Source of the DNA: Linanthus parryae
Taxonomy: Eukaryota; Streptophyta; Magnoliopsida; Ericales; Polemoniaceae
DNA length: 64,000 nt
Direction of reading: 5' to 3'
NCBI GenBank assembly: GCA_023055425.1
Contig: JALGPY010000003.1
Coordinates: 52,313,891 to 52,377,890 of the forward strand
The notes under the pieces: model-generated
What the model was told of the DNA's origin: nothing
The model's database searches: none
Seen by the model: only the letters and a program-made list of their open reading frames with translations
Shown here: in pieces, positions 35,497 through 47,949 of the stretch
Position numbering within the stretch: position 1 is the stretch's first letter
How the letters are laid out: every line of letters starts with the position of its first letter
Position numbers and translations under genes: made by a program

Positions 35497-36288
35497 GGTT
35501 ACTTACTACAGTAGAACTAACTCAAAAGAACGGCTCCCCGTCTCCTTTAGTTTTGGAAGGCAAATTTGTATCCGTGCTAGTTACCCAAAAAAAATAATTT
35601 GCATCCGTGCTTCCCAAAGTTTTCATCTAAGTTTCCCAAATTTGTATCCGTGCTATAGTGAAAACTTTATATGTTTGGGTACCATCTCAATCTCACACAC
35701 GGAGTTCGTAAATTTTATATGAGCTCATGGGGCGCTCCCGTGATAATTCCCATGAAAACCCTACTTGACATAATATGGAATATACAAAGCTCAACTTTTT
35801 TGTCCATTAACGTTAATCAATTCCCATTGTTAATCACATGATCAAAATACATTAATGAAAAATGCAATTCAATTAAATTAAGGTAAACTATCCTTTTATT
35901 ACTGTTTTGTGTTGGTTTAATTTTTAAAATTTTGGGTGGTGAAGTTCTTCACTAATTTTTCCTTTCATTCTCTCTTGACCATCCATTATATCTCTGAGAT
36001 AGAGGGAAAGACGTGGAATGAGGAGTTTTGACTTCGACTTGTTCTTCATTGCATCTGAGTTTTCGATGGTAATGATAGAAGTTGGATGTACTAATAGTTA
36101 GAGATATTCACAATCTAGCTAAATCACAAATTAAAAGACATCAACAGTAGTGAGAAGAGAAATTGGGGATGAATAGTAAATTTGAAACAGATTATTGATA
36201 TAAAAGTTAGATAGGATCACAATCATTAAACAATTGAATAGAGAGGGAACAAAGATAGTACTTTACATTATGTTAGCCCATGATCTCG
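35497..36288. other. AT-rich flank, possible promoter side of the exon at 35374-35496
   Basis: No ORF of note; TTTGTATCCGTGCTA-type words repeat between 35567 and 35655. Confidence 0.4.
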
Positions 36289-36435
36289 AGCAATTTTTTA
36301 ATGCTTCAAAAGAACATCGCGTGGTGCTCTATAACCAATGAGTGTCTGACAATTACTGACTGTTAGTGTAAGTGTTACATTTTCATTGCTTGTAGAGCAC
36401 CACGTGGTGCTCTATTGGAGCACTAAAAAAGTGCT
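36289..36435. mobile_element. Short MITE with about 45-base inverted repeats
   Basis: The left arm AGCAATTTTTTAATGCT and the reversed right arm AGCACTTTTTTAGTGCT continue as imperfect inverted repeats to GTGGTGCTCTA, enclosing a short loop. A second, more diverged copy lies at 56991-57130. No coding capacity; superfamily not determined. Confidence 0.65.
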
Positions 36436-36716
36436 ACATGAACTCTCTCTTCTTGTATGGATGTATTTCAAAATAATAAGCTCAAACACAATATGAACTG
36501 CACTGTAACCCATAAAAGGGTGACGTAAACTAGTGACAAAAGAGTATGCAAATGGGCAATTCCTCAACTCGTTCGTCGAAGTATATTTGTCATTGGTCGG
36601 TTCTAACCCAAATACGACCCGACCCGAGCATACAAAAACCCATAACCAGAGAACCAAGACTGGCACAAACCCACTTGATCCAGAACCAGCTGACTCAGAT
36701 ATTAAATGACACGGAT

Positions 36717-36988
36717 AGCTTATCAATATTGTTTTAATATTTGGTTATTCAGTTATTTTATCAATTATTAGTTGTTTAATTATGTTATTTGGGTTATTTA
36801 GTGATTCGAGTTTGGCCCGTAGGAGTCTAGGGTTAGGTTATGTCAGTTTATTTATTTAAACAGTTGTAATCTCCCCGATTATGCAGTCAATAAAGAATAT
36901 TTCTCTGAACTCTAAAGCTCTCCCTTATCTCTCTCTACCCTTTATCTCTTCCTTAGTTTCTCAATTTCTCGATACAAATAACATATCA
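36717..36988 (+). repeat. LTR subtype Y, 272 bases
   Basis: Starts TGACACGG and ends AACATATCA. It matches, in reverse, the LTR at 51638-51927 (shared CAGTTGTAATCTCCCCGATT and CAATAAAGAATATTTCTC), and only partly the LTR at 51409. Confidence 0.75.
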
Positions 36989-37049
36989 TAGGTGCTTTCA
37001 CTGAGAGCGTCGGTCGGACTTTCGTTCGTGGCGATTGTTCCCGGACTTC

Positions 37050-37616
37050 ATGGATCTCTCGTGCGCTATTGTCGATCTCAATCACAAAGTCCAACTAGTT
37101 CATTTCGATGACATCGACGAGCTCTCCCAGCAAGGTGAAACAACTAACTATCTCACCATGGCAGACCAGGAAGACATTCAGACAAGTGGGTACATCACCT
37201 AGTCAGATCAGGAATGCCTTAAAGCAAGTCGGAATCAATTTCGATTGATTTCAACGGACGAATTCTGTCGCCTCCAGCTCATTAGCAGAACCGGCGAACT
37301 GCCGCCGCTAGATGAAGAACAGCCACAGCAGCAACCACCCACCCAGCTGCTGTAATTTCAGCCGGGAACGCCGATTTCGGCGACACACCCAGAACCACCA
37401 CAACCGGAGTTTCAACAGCCACAGCTTCCGGATCCAGTCCAGCAGCACCTCCCGTCACCCTGGACGATGGTCGCCAGTCCGACGGCGACCCAGCCTCACT
37501 CAGTGCCGGCTTTCCCATCGGATCTCACCATTGGACCATTCATGTCGCTCTAGAAGCCGTCCGCCTTCACAGAAACCTCCGACGACCTTTTACCACCGGT
37601 GATGGCAATCTAACGC
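37050..37616 (+). pseudogene. Degenerate leader ORF of the proline-rich LTR family
   Basis: Begins MDLSCAIVDLNHKVQLVHF and FDDIDELSQQGE, the same start as the minus-strand relative at 53071. A Gln/Pro-rich stretch with PEPPQPEFQQPQLPDP follows. Stops are in frame at 37200-37202, near 37351 and near 37551. It cannot make a full product. Confidence 0.6.
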
Positions 37617-38650
37617 CCTCCAACGACAATAAACGACCACCTACATCTACAACAATCGGCCACCATAACCGCCTGGCCCACCTGGCGACCTCCGTGCGCT
37701 GCACTTACCACCGCCCAAACCACCAGAAAGTTCTCGACGAAGCCCAATCGACCACCAGTCGTACCTCTTTCCAACCACCAGCGTATCAGCAACAACAAGT
37801 CCACCGAATCGCCGCCAAACATCCAGGGGCTTCCTCTGTAGGGTTTTGATCATGGATAAGCAGCAGAAAAATATAATTTATCCATTCAATATCCTCCAAG
37901 GATCACTGGACAAGAAGCATAAAGATGGTAAGGGAAGAATCATGTTACACACCTTAGGGTTTCTCCTATGATGACTTGTAACGTGAATTGTGTCACGTCT
38001 CTATGGTTGATCCACGCCTAGAGTTGATATCTAGATCTTCCTTCTCCTTTGTGCTAGCTTGTAACGGAGGAAGAGTAAGAAGAAATCACGCAACACGAGG
38101 CACCAAGGAGGGGCGACCTCCTTTGTTGGCCGACGGGGATGGGGCGGCGGCAAGGGGTCGGGTTCGGCCTCTTGCTTGCTTGCTCTCTCTCCCTTTGTTC
38201 TCTCCCACTCAAGTTATGAATAATGAATTCATAAGTGTGGGAAGGAATGAAGGAGCGTCCTTTTATATAGTCCAACAAACCCTTGTTAACTACCTAAAGG
38301 ACCTATTCTAGTGCTACTAGAATTTGATATAGTCCCTTCCTTGCAAATTAGTCCTACTAAGTTTGCAAGGTGTTGCAAAGTGATCATTCTAATTAATTAA
38401 TCATATTAATTAATGCCCAAATCTAGTTCAACTCCATATAGCGTGTGACCCCATAGGTTTTTATCTAGTTGGTAGCAACAATTTGATATGGAGCAGTCTC
38501 TAGCAAAACATCCATTCTAGCCAACTGTTAGAATAGTCATCCACCAAACCTTGTGCAAGTAATTGTCACATCCCTTTGTCTCTATATCCGGATTGGACAA
38601 GAGACACACAAGTCACACTCGTATATCCAATCCATAGTTTCTCGATCCGG

Positions 38651-41600
38651 CACTACAGCAAATCATGCCTCCGTTGACATCAAAAACTGTCGTTAGAAAG
38701 GCCAAATATATCGGTAGAAATTCTATTGAAAAATTATTTATTGATGCAAAATTGTCACTACAACTCGGTCGTTAGTATTAAAGCCGACAAACCCCAAGTA
38801 TGTCGGCAGAAAAAAATGGCGACATCAATTTCTGTCGACAGTTTAAATCTAACAACAAACCCTTTATGTCGCTAGTACAACTATCGACAAGTAAATTTAG
38901 TAGTTTATGTAGATAAGTGACAAAAATATTTGTCACCAGTAGATATGTTTCTCACTATTACATCTTCCTGGCGACACACATGTTTGTCGCCTGTATCACG
39001 ACCAAAAATAAAAATGGGGATTTTTACATACATGCAGACATGCACCCAAAATCTAAACACTACTCAAACATTCTGCACAACTATGCTGAAATCCAATATC
39101 AACCCTCTAAAAGTGGGATTTTTTACATCACAAACCAAAATAATACTGCATAAAAACAAGTTTGCATCCTTAGCCGAGTTAATTAAAGAGTCGTACAAAT
39201 TAAAGCAGTATGAAGTTAACAAAACATGTAGCTCGCGTTTCAAAGTTTTAAAACTATTACATCAAGAGGAATCAAGTGCCCAGAAAACAGCTACTAATTG
39301 TTATATCATCAAGTGTTCAGAATCATCGGCCAGTGGGTCCTTCGATGCTCTGAACCTATACAAGCGACGCTAAAACCTGCAAACAATTAAAAAAGAATCA
39401 TAAGATAGTGGTTGCATGCAATAGTTTCCATATAATGCAGTGTTGACCACAATACATCTGTGGTCAACACTTCATTGTTGCAACAGGCAGGCACGATTGT
39501 TGTACCAGCTCTTGCGAAAACATTTATCCTAGTTTGTGCCTGCTTTATTAAAACTTATTGAAGTCTCAAAAATAGGGACAATGGATGCATTTCCCATATC
39601 CAAACATGATAAGTTGTGCAGTAACATAACGTAATGATGCTATGAAAGGCACTGGCCGCGAGAACCAAAGAGTCTGTCCATGACACTCATAACTAGATGT
39701 ACTGTTCATTTTCTAGCCAAACCAAATAACCTGTCAACTTCAGGACTTTCAAAGATCCAATGTTGTAGATGTTGTAATAATTTCCAATGGTGGAAAGTCT
39801 TCCAGCTAACCAGGACACGACTATTGATACAATAATAGCAGTGGCTTTTTTTTGCCTATCTAATAAGAAGACCAAGAACTGAACTGGATCTACTTAGCTT
39901 GTGGACCAGTCTAAAAAAAGCCATAGATAGATGTCAGATTCAAAACAATTATAAACAATATAGATAGATGTCTAATTAGTCAACTCCAGACGATTCAACA
40001 ATACTTGTGAAGAAGACTGTAATTAGTCCACTCCAGATGTTCTGAAGTACAAACGGATCTGTCAAGACCTGACTTCATAATACTGGACATGAAAGATCAT
40101 GCTTATAAGCATTATCAACCCAGCTATTAATAAAGATCTACTTACAGCTTCTTATGATTGTATCTCCTACATACGTATTTCTTTAATGTGGCAAACTATA
40201 GTCAGATTGCGAGATTATGCAACATGAATGGATGTTATTTTAGAAAATATGTATTTATCCTCTAACCATTCATTCTAATAATTTCCCCATTCATTCTTCA
40301 CATATCATCATTTTACTTATTTTAACCTTTACTTCATTGTGGATCCTCGATTACATATACTAATAAGAACAGTTTTACTGAAATAGAGCAATACCCAATC
40401 TGGGGTTTACCTAACAGCAAGAAAAAAACATAAATCAGCAACCGAACGTGAAGCTACAACGAAATGAGTGTATAAATTCATTCTCAAGACCTATTCATTC
40501 ATTGAGTCCATACACGAATAAATATTATTTTACTGAAAGGAGAGAAATTAAAGAATAAGCAGGAGGTGGTAGACAAACCTGACAGTTGTTGAATTCAGCA
40601 ATAACCAATCTGGAGTTCACCTAACAGAGAAAGAAACAACCCTTAGATTTACATAGAAAGTAAACCGAGGGTTTAAGGGGAAGAAACAATTTGAAACGGT
40701 GAACCTGAGAAGCTGGAGACGTGTCGATGAAGAATCCGACAAACCTGAGAAGATGGAGAAGTGTCAGGAAGATGAAAGAAGAAAGAAATCAATTGATAGA
40801 ACCGATTGAAAGATCGAAATTGAAACGGAGAGGTGTCGAATAATAATTCGGCGAACCTGAGAACATGATCCTAAATATTTATGCAGTAATCAAACACGTG
40901 CTAAATCAACGGCAAAAAAACAAACAGACATACTAAATCTAAATATTAGCATCTTACACCAGAAAAAGAGTCCCCCATTTGACCTTCAGTTTCTCCATTG
41001 CCAGTTTCTCCAGTGCTCTGCATGTGTCATAACTCAATCATAGCAATTGGAGAAACTCAATAACTAGCAAAGAACACTTCAGCTTAGGCTTGGCTCTTGC
41101 ACTTACTTAACCCTTCAAGCAAAACTAGAAAATGATACCCATCACACACTCCAAAGCAAGTTCCCCCTGCAAGCAAGAATATCATATACAATCTCTACCA
41201 ATATAAGGACTAGATAAATAATAAAATCTTTGCTCATTCAATCATATGTGGAGTCTGCAAAAGAATTTACTAAAGAAAGTGAACATAAACGAATGAGGGC
41301 TTTTAATTAGTCTGAGAAGGTTAGTCCTATCATCATATGCTATAAATATAATCTTACTTCCAGAAAAGTTACCGCATTGGAATCATATGCTGAAACATTT
41401 TAAGCACTCCTACTACCTTTTTTTTATAAGCCACAAGATTTTATGAAACTGCGTCTAAAAACATATCTAAGCCAAGCACAAACTGAGTAAGTTCAGGAAT
41501 AATACCAGAAAGCAACTCCAATGTCTTATCTGTCAAGCTTTTTTTTTGTGAAATATTAAGAACAGTCAGGGACGTAAGATCCTTAATGTTCTTCACACCT

Positions 41601-43339
41601 GAAAAGTCAATCTTCCTCCACATATTTCCAAAAATTTTAGGCTCTTAAAATTCCGGAGGTAGCTTGTTCCTCAATCAGAGATGCGGGCACCAAAAAGATC
41701 TAGATGCATCAACCCGGTCAAGCCTGTAAGTGCAGCAAGTCCAGCATCCCTAATTTGACGTGTATCCAAATTCAGTGATTCGAGTGATGATAATCCAGAT
41801 AGTTTTCTTAAACTAGCATTAGTGACAGCAGTAAATGACAGATTTAGGCTTTCGAGATTAGAGACTAGTGCCATATCTGTGATCACTAACAATGTAGCCT
41901 TTAGTTCATATTAGAAACCAGTGCCATCAAAGGCGTAAGCAACTAAATATATCAAGTTTTGCATGATTTAAGAATTAATTAGACCATGTAGTTCATGCAA
42001 ACGTTAATTTGATTGTGAAATCGAGGTTTTGAGCCACCACACAAATTAAAGATAAATGAGGTTTGATATATTTGTGAATGAAGTCAACAACAGAAATATG
42101 AATGTGGTGAAAAGTACAACAAATCATACCTACTCAGGACCTACTATCATCTGGCTTCAAACTGATCTGATCAGTTAAAAGTGAGAAGTGTTTCCCCTGC
42201 TGCTCCAATAAAACACTGACGGATTAAACAAAGATAGAAGTAGTTACTAACAGGTCCTCCCAGATCAAAGAATTGTAAACTTATTCCTAAGTCGTTAAAG
42301 AATTAAACAAAATAAAAGCAATCAAAAGAAGGTAATTCATACCTGACATATCATGTAACTAGAAATTGTCTAAACTGTGAGATAGGTCACAATAAAGAAA
42401 CAAGAGCAGCAACAACTACACCAATTACAAACCTGAGTATTGTGAGATAGGTCACAATTGTGAAGAAGACTACAATTTTGTCGTCTCTTTCAAAGCTTAT
42501 TTAAGGATCGGTACTCCCTGCGCTCACTGATCAATTACAAAACTATCATATCCTGATAAACAAACCATAGAGTATCGTAAAACCCTAAACCACATAGTAT
42601 CGAACTGCTACAACCAATGCTCAAAGTCGATAAACTAACTCAGATAACGAACGCCGAAAACACTAATCACTACGTACCGGCGACTCTCAGTCTCAGTACC
42701 ATTGAAAACCCACCTATGTTTTTGGTATGGGAGAGAGATCGAGAGGGAGAGAGCATAGCCGACCAGATTCGAAGAGAGAGAGAGGGCGAGTATGGAGGGG
42801 AAAGTGTGAGAGTATATTTGATGGACAGCGATTGAAAACTACGAAGAGAGTGAGGGTACAATACCTGATGGACGACGTTGATTCTGGCAGCGAAGAACCC
42901 AACTCCGTCTTCGAGGAAGTGGGAGATGAGGGTTTGAGCCTTAAGGTACAGAAGTGGGCAGATTTTGGAGGTTAGTAGGTTACGGATGTGTATAAGTTTA
43001 ATTTAATGGTGCAAATATTAATAGGTATGTTGATCAACGGTTGAAAATGTCTCCTTAATTTGTCTTCACAAAATGTCACCATATAATTAATTACCCACTA
43101 ATCATTTTTGGCAGGAGTTGACAATTGGATATTTCACTATATAATTAGTTGTCAAACTTAAATAAATAGTCACAATCATTGACTAAATTTTTGGGTAGAA
43201 TAAATTAAAAACCAAAAGGTCGACAAAAAAAATCATATGCATCGAAAAACACAAATATTGTCGATTAATCGCGCAACTAGCTACATAAAACCGTCTGTCA
43301 ACAAAAAAACTGTCAACAAATGTCATATTTGTTGTAGTG
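38651..43339. mobile_element. CACTA transposon, non-autonomous, carrying host gene fragment (Pack-CACTA)
   Basis: Ends CACTACAGCAAAT and, reversed, CACTACAACAAAT (12 of 13 identical). Sub-terminal regions are dense in GTCG/CGAC-containing words (TGTCGGCAG, TGTCGACAG, TCGACAAAA), as in CACTA elements. Insertion into a copia LTR is proven by the intact second LTR. The target duplication is short and G-rich and cannot be fixed exactly (about 3 bases). No transposase ORF was recognised in 4.7 kb. A leucine-rich-repeat gene fragment lies at 41441-41900. Movement would depend on an autonomous CACTA. Confidence 0.87.
41441..41900 (-). pseudogene. Captured leucine-rich-repeat gene fragment
   Basis: Minus strand. 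The reading ITDMALVSNLESLNLSF, then LSGLSSLESLNLD, GLAALTGLTGLMHLDLFG, a TGA at the position after ARISD, LRNFKSLKFLEICGG, a one-base frameshift, then GVKNIKDLTSLTVLN and LTDKTLELLSG. The repeats of about 24 residues with L..L.L pattern match the RNI-type LRR proteins of the plant F-box/LRR-14-like group. Both ends fit exon borders (AG before ITD or nearby; LSG/GTATTA after), so the piece seems copied from genomic DNA, not from mRNA. It is disabled and sits wholly inside the CACTA element. Confidence 0.8.
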
Positions 43340-43963
43340 GGGGGAATAGATTTATTCGTGCAAATAACATCAATATCCTATATTGATTTATTTGAGTCTG
43401 GCCAGACATTCTATAAGCACTATCCCTAGAGTGGCCAAGGATATTTGCTCCCGTTATTTTGGAGGGACAAATTCTATCTACGTCTACTACGATCTCTAAA
43501 CTTTCTTCTTATTGTATCCAGTACACGCCTTTATAGCTACCAAGTTACGGTGTAACGTTTGACGCTACCAAAATCACAATAATCCACAACTAGATAATCT
43601 AGTGACTTCAAGTCTAAGGATGACAATACCATTGCACTGCGAGAAGCGCTTGTGACTCAACATAACATGTATGTAGCCTTCTCGGAGATGGGTCAATCCA
43701 GTGCGCCATTACTCTTAATGCACACCCATGTGTTGGATCATGATATCTCCATATCAATCCAAACTCATATTAGTCTATAGATGATTGTCCTATTAATCAT
43801 TATACTGGACTAGAGATATTTAAGATAAACAACACGATTGTAAATCTAAGGACTTCATTATATTAAATATCTAATAAATAATACATGAATGTTCTAGCCA
43901 AAATAAATTCATACTAAACTAGATTGCCTCTAGGGCATCTATTCCAACAGTCTCCTACTTGCA

Positions 43964-46900
43964 CTAGAGCCAATCTGTCGCATCTCGTATGCCAATGCTC
44001 CTAGTGTGCCCTTCATGATTCCACTGCACAAGCGGCTTTGTAAGTGGATCTGACAGATTCTCATCTGTTGGGATCATGCATATCCGAACGTCTCCTCTAT
44101 CGATAATATCTCGAATAAGATGGAACTTCCTGTGTACCTGCTTGGATTTCTGGTGTGACCTGGGCTCCTGTAATTGCGCAATCGTCCCAATGTTGTAACA
44201 GTACAACTCTACTGGATCCGCAATGCTAGGAACCACAGCAAGTTCAGAAACAAACTTTCTGATCCAAACAGCTTCCTTTGCTGCGCCGTTTGCAGCAATG
44301 TACTCAGCCTCTGTTGTATAATCAGCCACGGTCTCTTGCTTGGAACTCTTCCAGCTCACCGCTGCTCCATTTAGGCAAAACACATATCCCGATTGTGATC
44401 TAAAGTCATCTCTGTCGGTTTGGAAGTTTGCATCCGTGTAACCCCTTACACGTAACTCTTCCTCACCGCCAAATATCAAGAAAGCATCCTTAGTTCTTCT
44501 CAAGTACTTTGGGATGTTCTTGACTGCAATCCAGTGACTCTCACCAGGATTGGATTGGTATCTACTTGTCATACTCAAGTCATATGACACATCTGGTCTA
44601 GTACATAACATGGCGTACATGATAGATCCTATGGCCGAAGCATAGAGAATTCTACACATGCGTTCCTTCTCAATCTCATTGGAAGGAGAACCACTCTTTG
44701 AAAGAGTAATTCCATGTGACATGGGCAAGAATCCTTTCTTGGAATCTTGCATGTTGAACCGCTTCAACACCTTGTCAATATATGTACTTTGACTTAGGCC
44801 TAGCAGTCTCTTAGATCTATCTCTATAGATCTTTGTACCAATTATATAGGCTGCTTCCCCTAAGTCCTTAGTTGAGAAACACTTTCCTAGCCAATCTTTA
44901 ACAGATTGCAGCATGGGAATGTCGTTTCCAATGAGTAGTATGTCATCGACATACAAGACCAGAAAAGCTACAGAGCTCCCACTAACCTTATTTTAGACAC
45001 AAGACTCATCTTTGTTTCTGATGAAGCCAAACTCTTTGACTACTTCATCAAGACGTCGATTCCAACTCCTAGAAGCTTGCTTCAATCCATAAATGGATAG
45101 TTGCATCTTACAGACTTTGTTGGCTTGCTTTGGATCTTCAAAACCCTCCGGCTGTATCATATACACGTCCTCGAGGAGATTCCCATAAAGAAATGTTGTT
45201 TTGACATCCATCTGCCAAATCTCATAGTCGTAGTATGCTGCAATTGCAAGTAGGATTCGGATGGATTTGGTCATTGCGACTGGTGAAAAGGTCTCATCAT
45301 AGTCAATACCATGAATTTGTCTGAATCCTTTAGCCACCAATCGGCCTTTATAGGTAATCACATTACCATCCATGTCGATCTTCTTCTTGAAGACCCACTT
45401 GCACCCTATGGGCCGCGCCCCTTCAGGTGGTTCCACCAAAGTCCATACTTTGTTGGTATACATGGATTCCATCTCGCATCTCATGGCTTCTAGCCACTTC
45501 AGAGAGTCGGGATCTTTCATGGCCTCTTCATAGGTAGTAGGCTCACCATCTATGAGAATCGTGTCACCAGAATCTGTCTCGAGAAGTCCATACCTCTCAG
45601 GTTCCTGGTGCACTCTACTAGATCTACGAATCTCTTGTGTTAGCTGAACAGGCTGTTCAACAACTCCTTGTGGATCCTGTTCATGTTTCATTGTTGGTTA
45701 AGTCATTTGTGGTTCTTGAATTTCTTGAAGTTCTACAGTCCACCCACTTGCTTCTTTAGAGACAAACTCTCTTTCTAGAAACACGCCCGACCGAGCAACA
45801 AACACTTTGTACTCAGTTGGATTGTAGAAGTAGTAACCCTTAGTTTCCTTAGGGTACCCCACAAACTTACACTTATCCAACTTTGGCCCTAGCTTGTCTG
45901 TTTGTAAACGCTTTACATAGACATCGCAGCCCCAAATATTCATGACCGACAGTGTGGACGCCTCCTACTCCACATCTCATGTGGTGTTTTCATGACTGAT
46001 TTAGATGGAACACAGTTAAAGGTGAAAGCTGCACTTAATAGAGCATAGCCCCAAAATGACAATGGAAGATCGGTTTGACACATCATAGATCGAACCATAT
46101 ATAATAGAGTTTGATTCCTCCTCTCGGACACGCCATTCCATTGTGGCGTTCCAGGTGGAGTGAGTTGGGACACGATCCCACACTCTCTAAGATAGTCGTC
46201 AAACTCTTGGCTCAAGTATTCTCCTCCACGATCTGATTGTAGAGCCTTGATAATTTTGCCAAGTTGCTTCTCTACTTCACTTTTGAATTCTTTGAACCTT
46301 TCAAAGGATTCAGATTTGGCCCTCATGAGGTACACAAATCCATATCTAATGAAATCATCAGTAAATGTAATGAAGTAGACGTAACAACCCCTGGCAGGCG
46401 TGGCAAATGGCTCACACACATCAGTATGTATGAGTGCTAATTGCTCACTAATCCTCTCACCTTTCTTATTGAAAGGGGACTTGTCATTTTTCCTAATAAA
46501 CAAGCCTCACATGCCTCATATGATTCAAAATAAAATGAGTCTAGGAATCCATCCATATGGAGTCTAGATACACGTTTCTCGTTTATGTGGCCGAACGACA
46601 GTGCCATAAGTAAGCAGGATTTAAATCATGTATTTTAATCAACTTGGTATTAATGTTGTAGACATGATTCCTTAGATCAAGGACATATAGTCCATTAAAT
46701 AATTGCACACTATAATAGTGAATATTATTAAAATAAAAGGAACAATAATTGTTCCTTATTGAAATAATAAAACATTCCTTGTCCAAACAAGAAATAGAAA
46801 TAATGTTTCTGCTCATAGTAGGCACAAAATAGCAATTATTTAATTCTAAAACTAATCCTGAAGGTAGAGATAGCTCGCACACGCCCACGACCAACGCAAC

Positions 46901-47886
46901 AACTTTTGCTCCATTCCCCAACACGCAGGTCTATCTCCCCTTTAGTCAATCTTATACTTCTCTTTAGATCATGCATATTTCAAAAAATGTGAGATCCACA
47001 TCCAGTATCTAATACCCATGACGTAGCGACAGTTAAATTGACACCTACAACAAAAATACGTGGTGGTGGTGGAATCACTATTCCAAGCTTCTTGTCCTCC
47101 AGATATTTTGGGCAGTTCCTCCTCCAGTGTCCAGGCTGACTGCAGTAGTGACATTCACCTTTAGTCACACCTTTGGAAATTCCACCAACAGGCTTAAGGA
47201 CAGGTTCCTTGGACTTGGCATGAGGCAAACCTTTTGCCCTTTCCTTTCTGTACCATCATTATGGCCTTGCCCTTACCCCTGTTGATGCTTTGTTCAGCTG
47301 TCCTCGACATATTGAGTAAATATGGCAGTGGTTTCACGATCTCGTTCATGTTATAGTTCATGATGAACTGTCCATAACTCTCTGGCAACGATTGTAGCAC
47401 GAGATCGGAGGCCAACTCTTGGCCGACCTGAAACCCTAGTCGCGTGAGATTCTCCAAGTATCCGATCATACGGAGTACATGAGGTCCCACGGGGTTTCCT
47501 TCAGCCAGATGACACTTGAACAATGCCTTAGAGACCTCATACCTCTCAACCCTTGACGGCTCTTGGAAGAGCTGCTTCAGATGCTCGATCATATCGACAT
47601 CATTCATGTTTTCCAGTTGGTGCTGAAGCTCAGAAGTCATGGTGCATATCATAAGGTAGGACGCATCATTAGCGTCATCAACACGCTTTTGATACGCCTT
47701 TAGGGCTGCAGAGGTATTGTTCTCTGGACCTGCTAGAACTTGCTCCTCTATTGCGTACATTTTGTTCTCTTGCTTGAGAACGATTCTCAAGTTTCTATAC
47801 CAATCAAGGAAGTTGGTTCCAGAGAACTTGTCCTTCTCAAGGACAGATCGTATGGAATGTTGTGAACTCGATGAGTTGTTTGCCAT
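43964..47886 (-). pseudogene. Ty1/copia gag-pol polyprotein, broken
   Basis: Gag starts at ATG 47886 (MANNSSSSQHS). A frameshift near 47200 leads to the CCHC knuckle CHYCSQPGHWRRNCP and the protease site VLDTGCGSH. After a gap comes the pre-integrase AYLWHC (46600), then another frameshift. Integrase (46503-45940) keeps HTDV, QSDRGGEY and GVSERRNQT, i.e. the D, D, E residues. A shift near 45945 and a stop at 45698 precede RT (CKWVFKKKIDMDG, GIDYDETFSPV, QMDVKTTFLYG). A stop at 44993 precedes the YVDD box (44955). RNase H ends with the SEYIAA-like EAEYIAA and DPLTKPL words. About five disruptions are visible. Lineage within copia (Tork/TAR-like) is not certain. Confidence 0.9.
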
Positions 47887-47949
47887 TTGGAATTCTACAA
47901 AAGAAAAATACGCAAGTTTTAATATTTGTGAATTTTTGACTATATTCAA

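Larger units (their letters stand above)
37837..43949 (-). repeat. 3' LTR of the copia element, split by CACTA
   Basis: Two parts, 37837-38650 and 43340-43949, line up end to end with the intact LTR at 49501-50933. The junction word CTCGATCC..GGGAATAG is continuous in the other copy. Confidence 0.9.

Noticed and set aside
36412..36726. 104-codon minus-strand frame
   Set aside because: Overlaps the MITE end and LTR flank; no similarity or coding signs.
38917..39373. Open frames at the left end of the CACTA element (up to 147 codons)
   Set aside because: No transposase or other domain; overlapping frames with low-complexity residues.
42617..42975. Overlapping short frames on both strands near the right end of the CACTA element
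   Set aside because: Driven by GAGAGA tracts; looks like a leader or promoter fragment, not coding.
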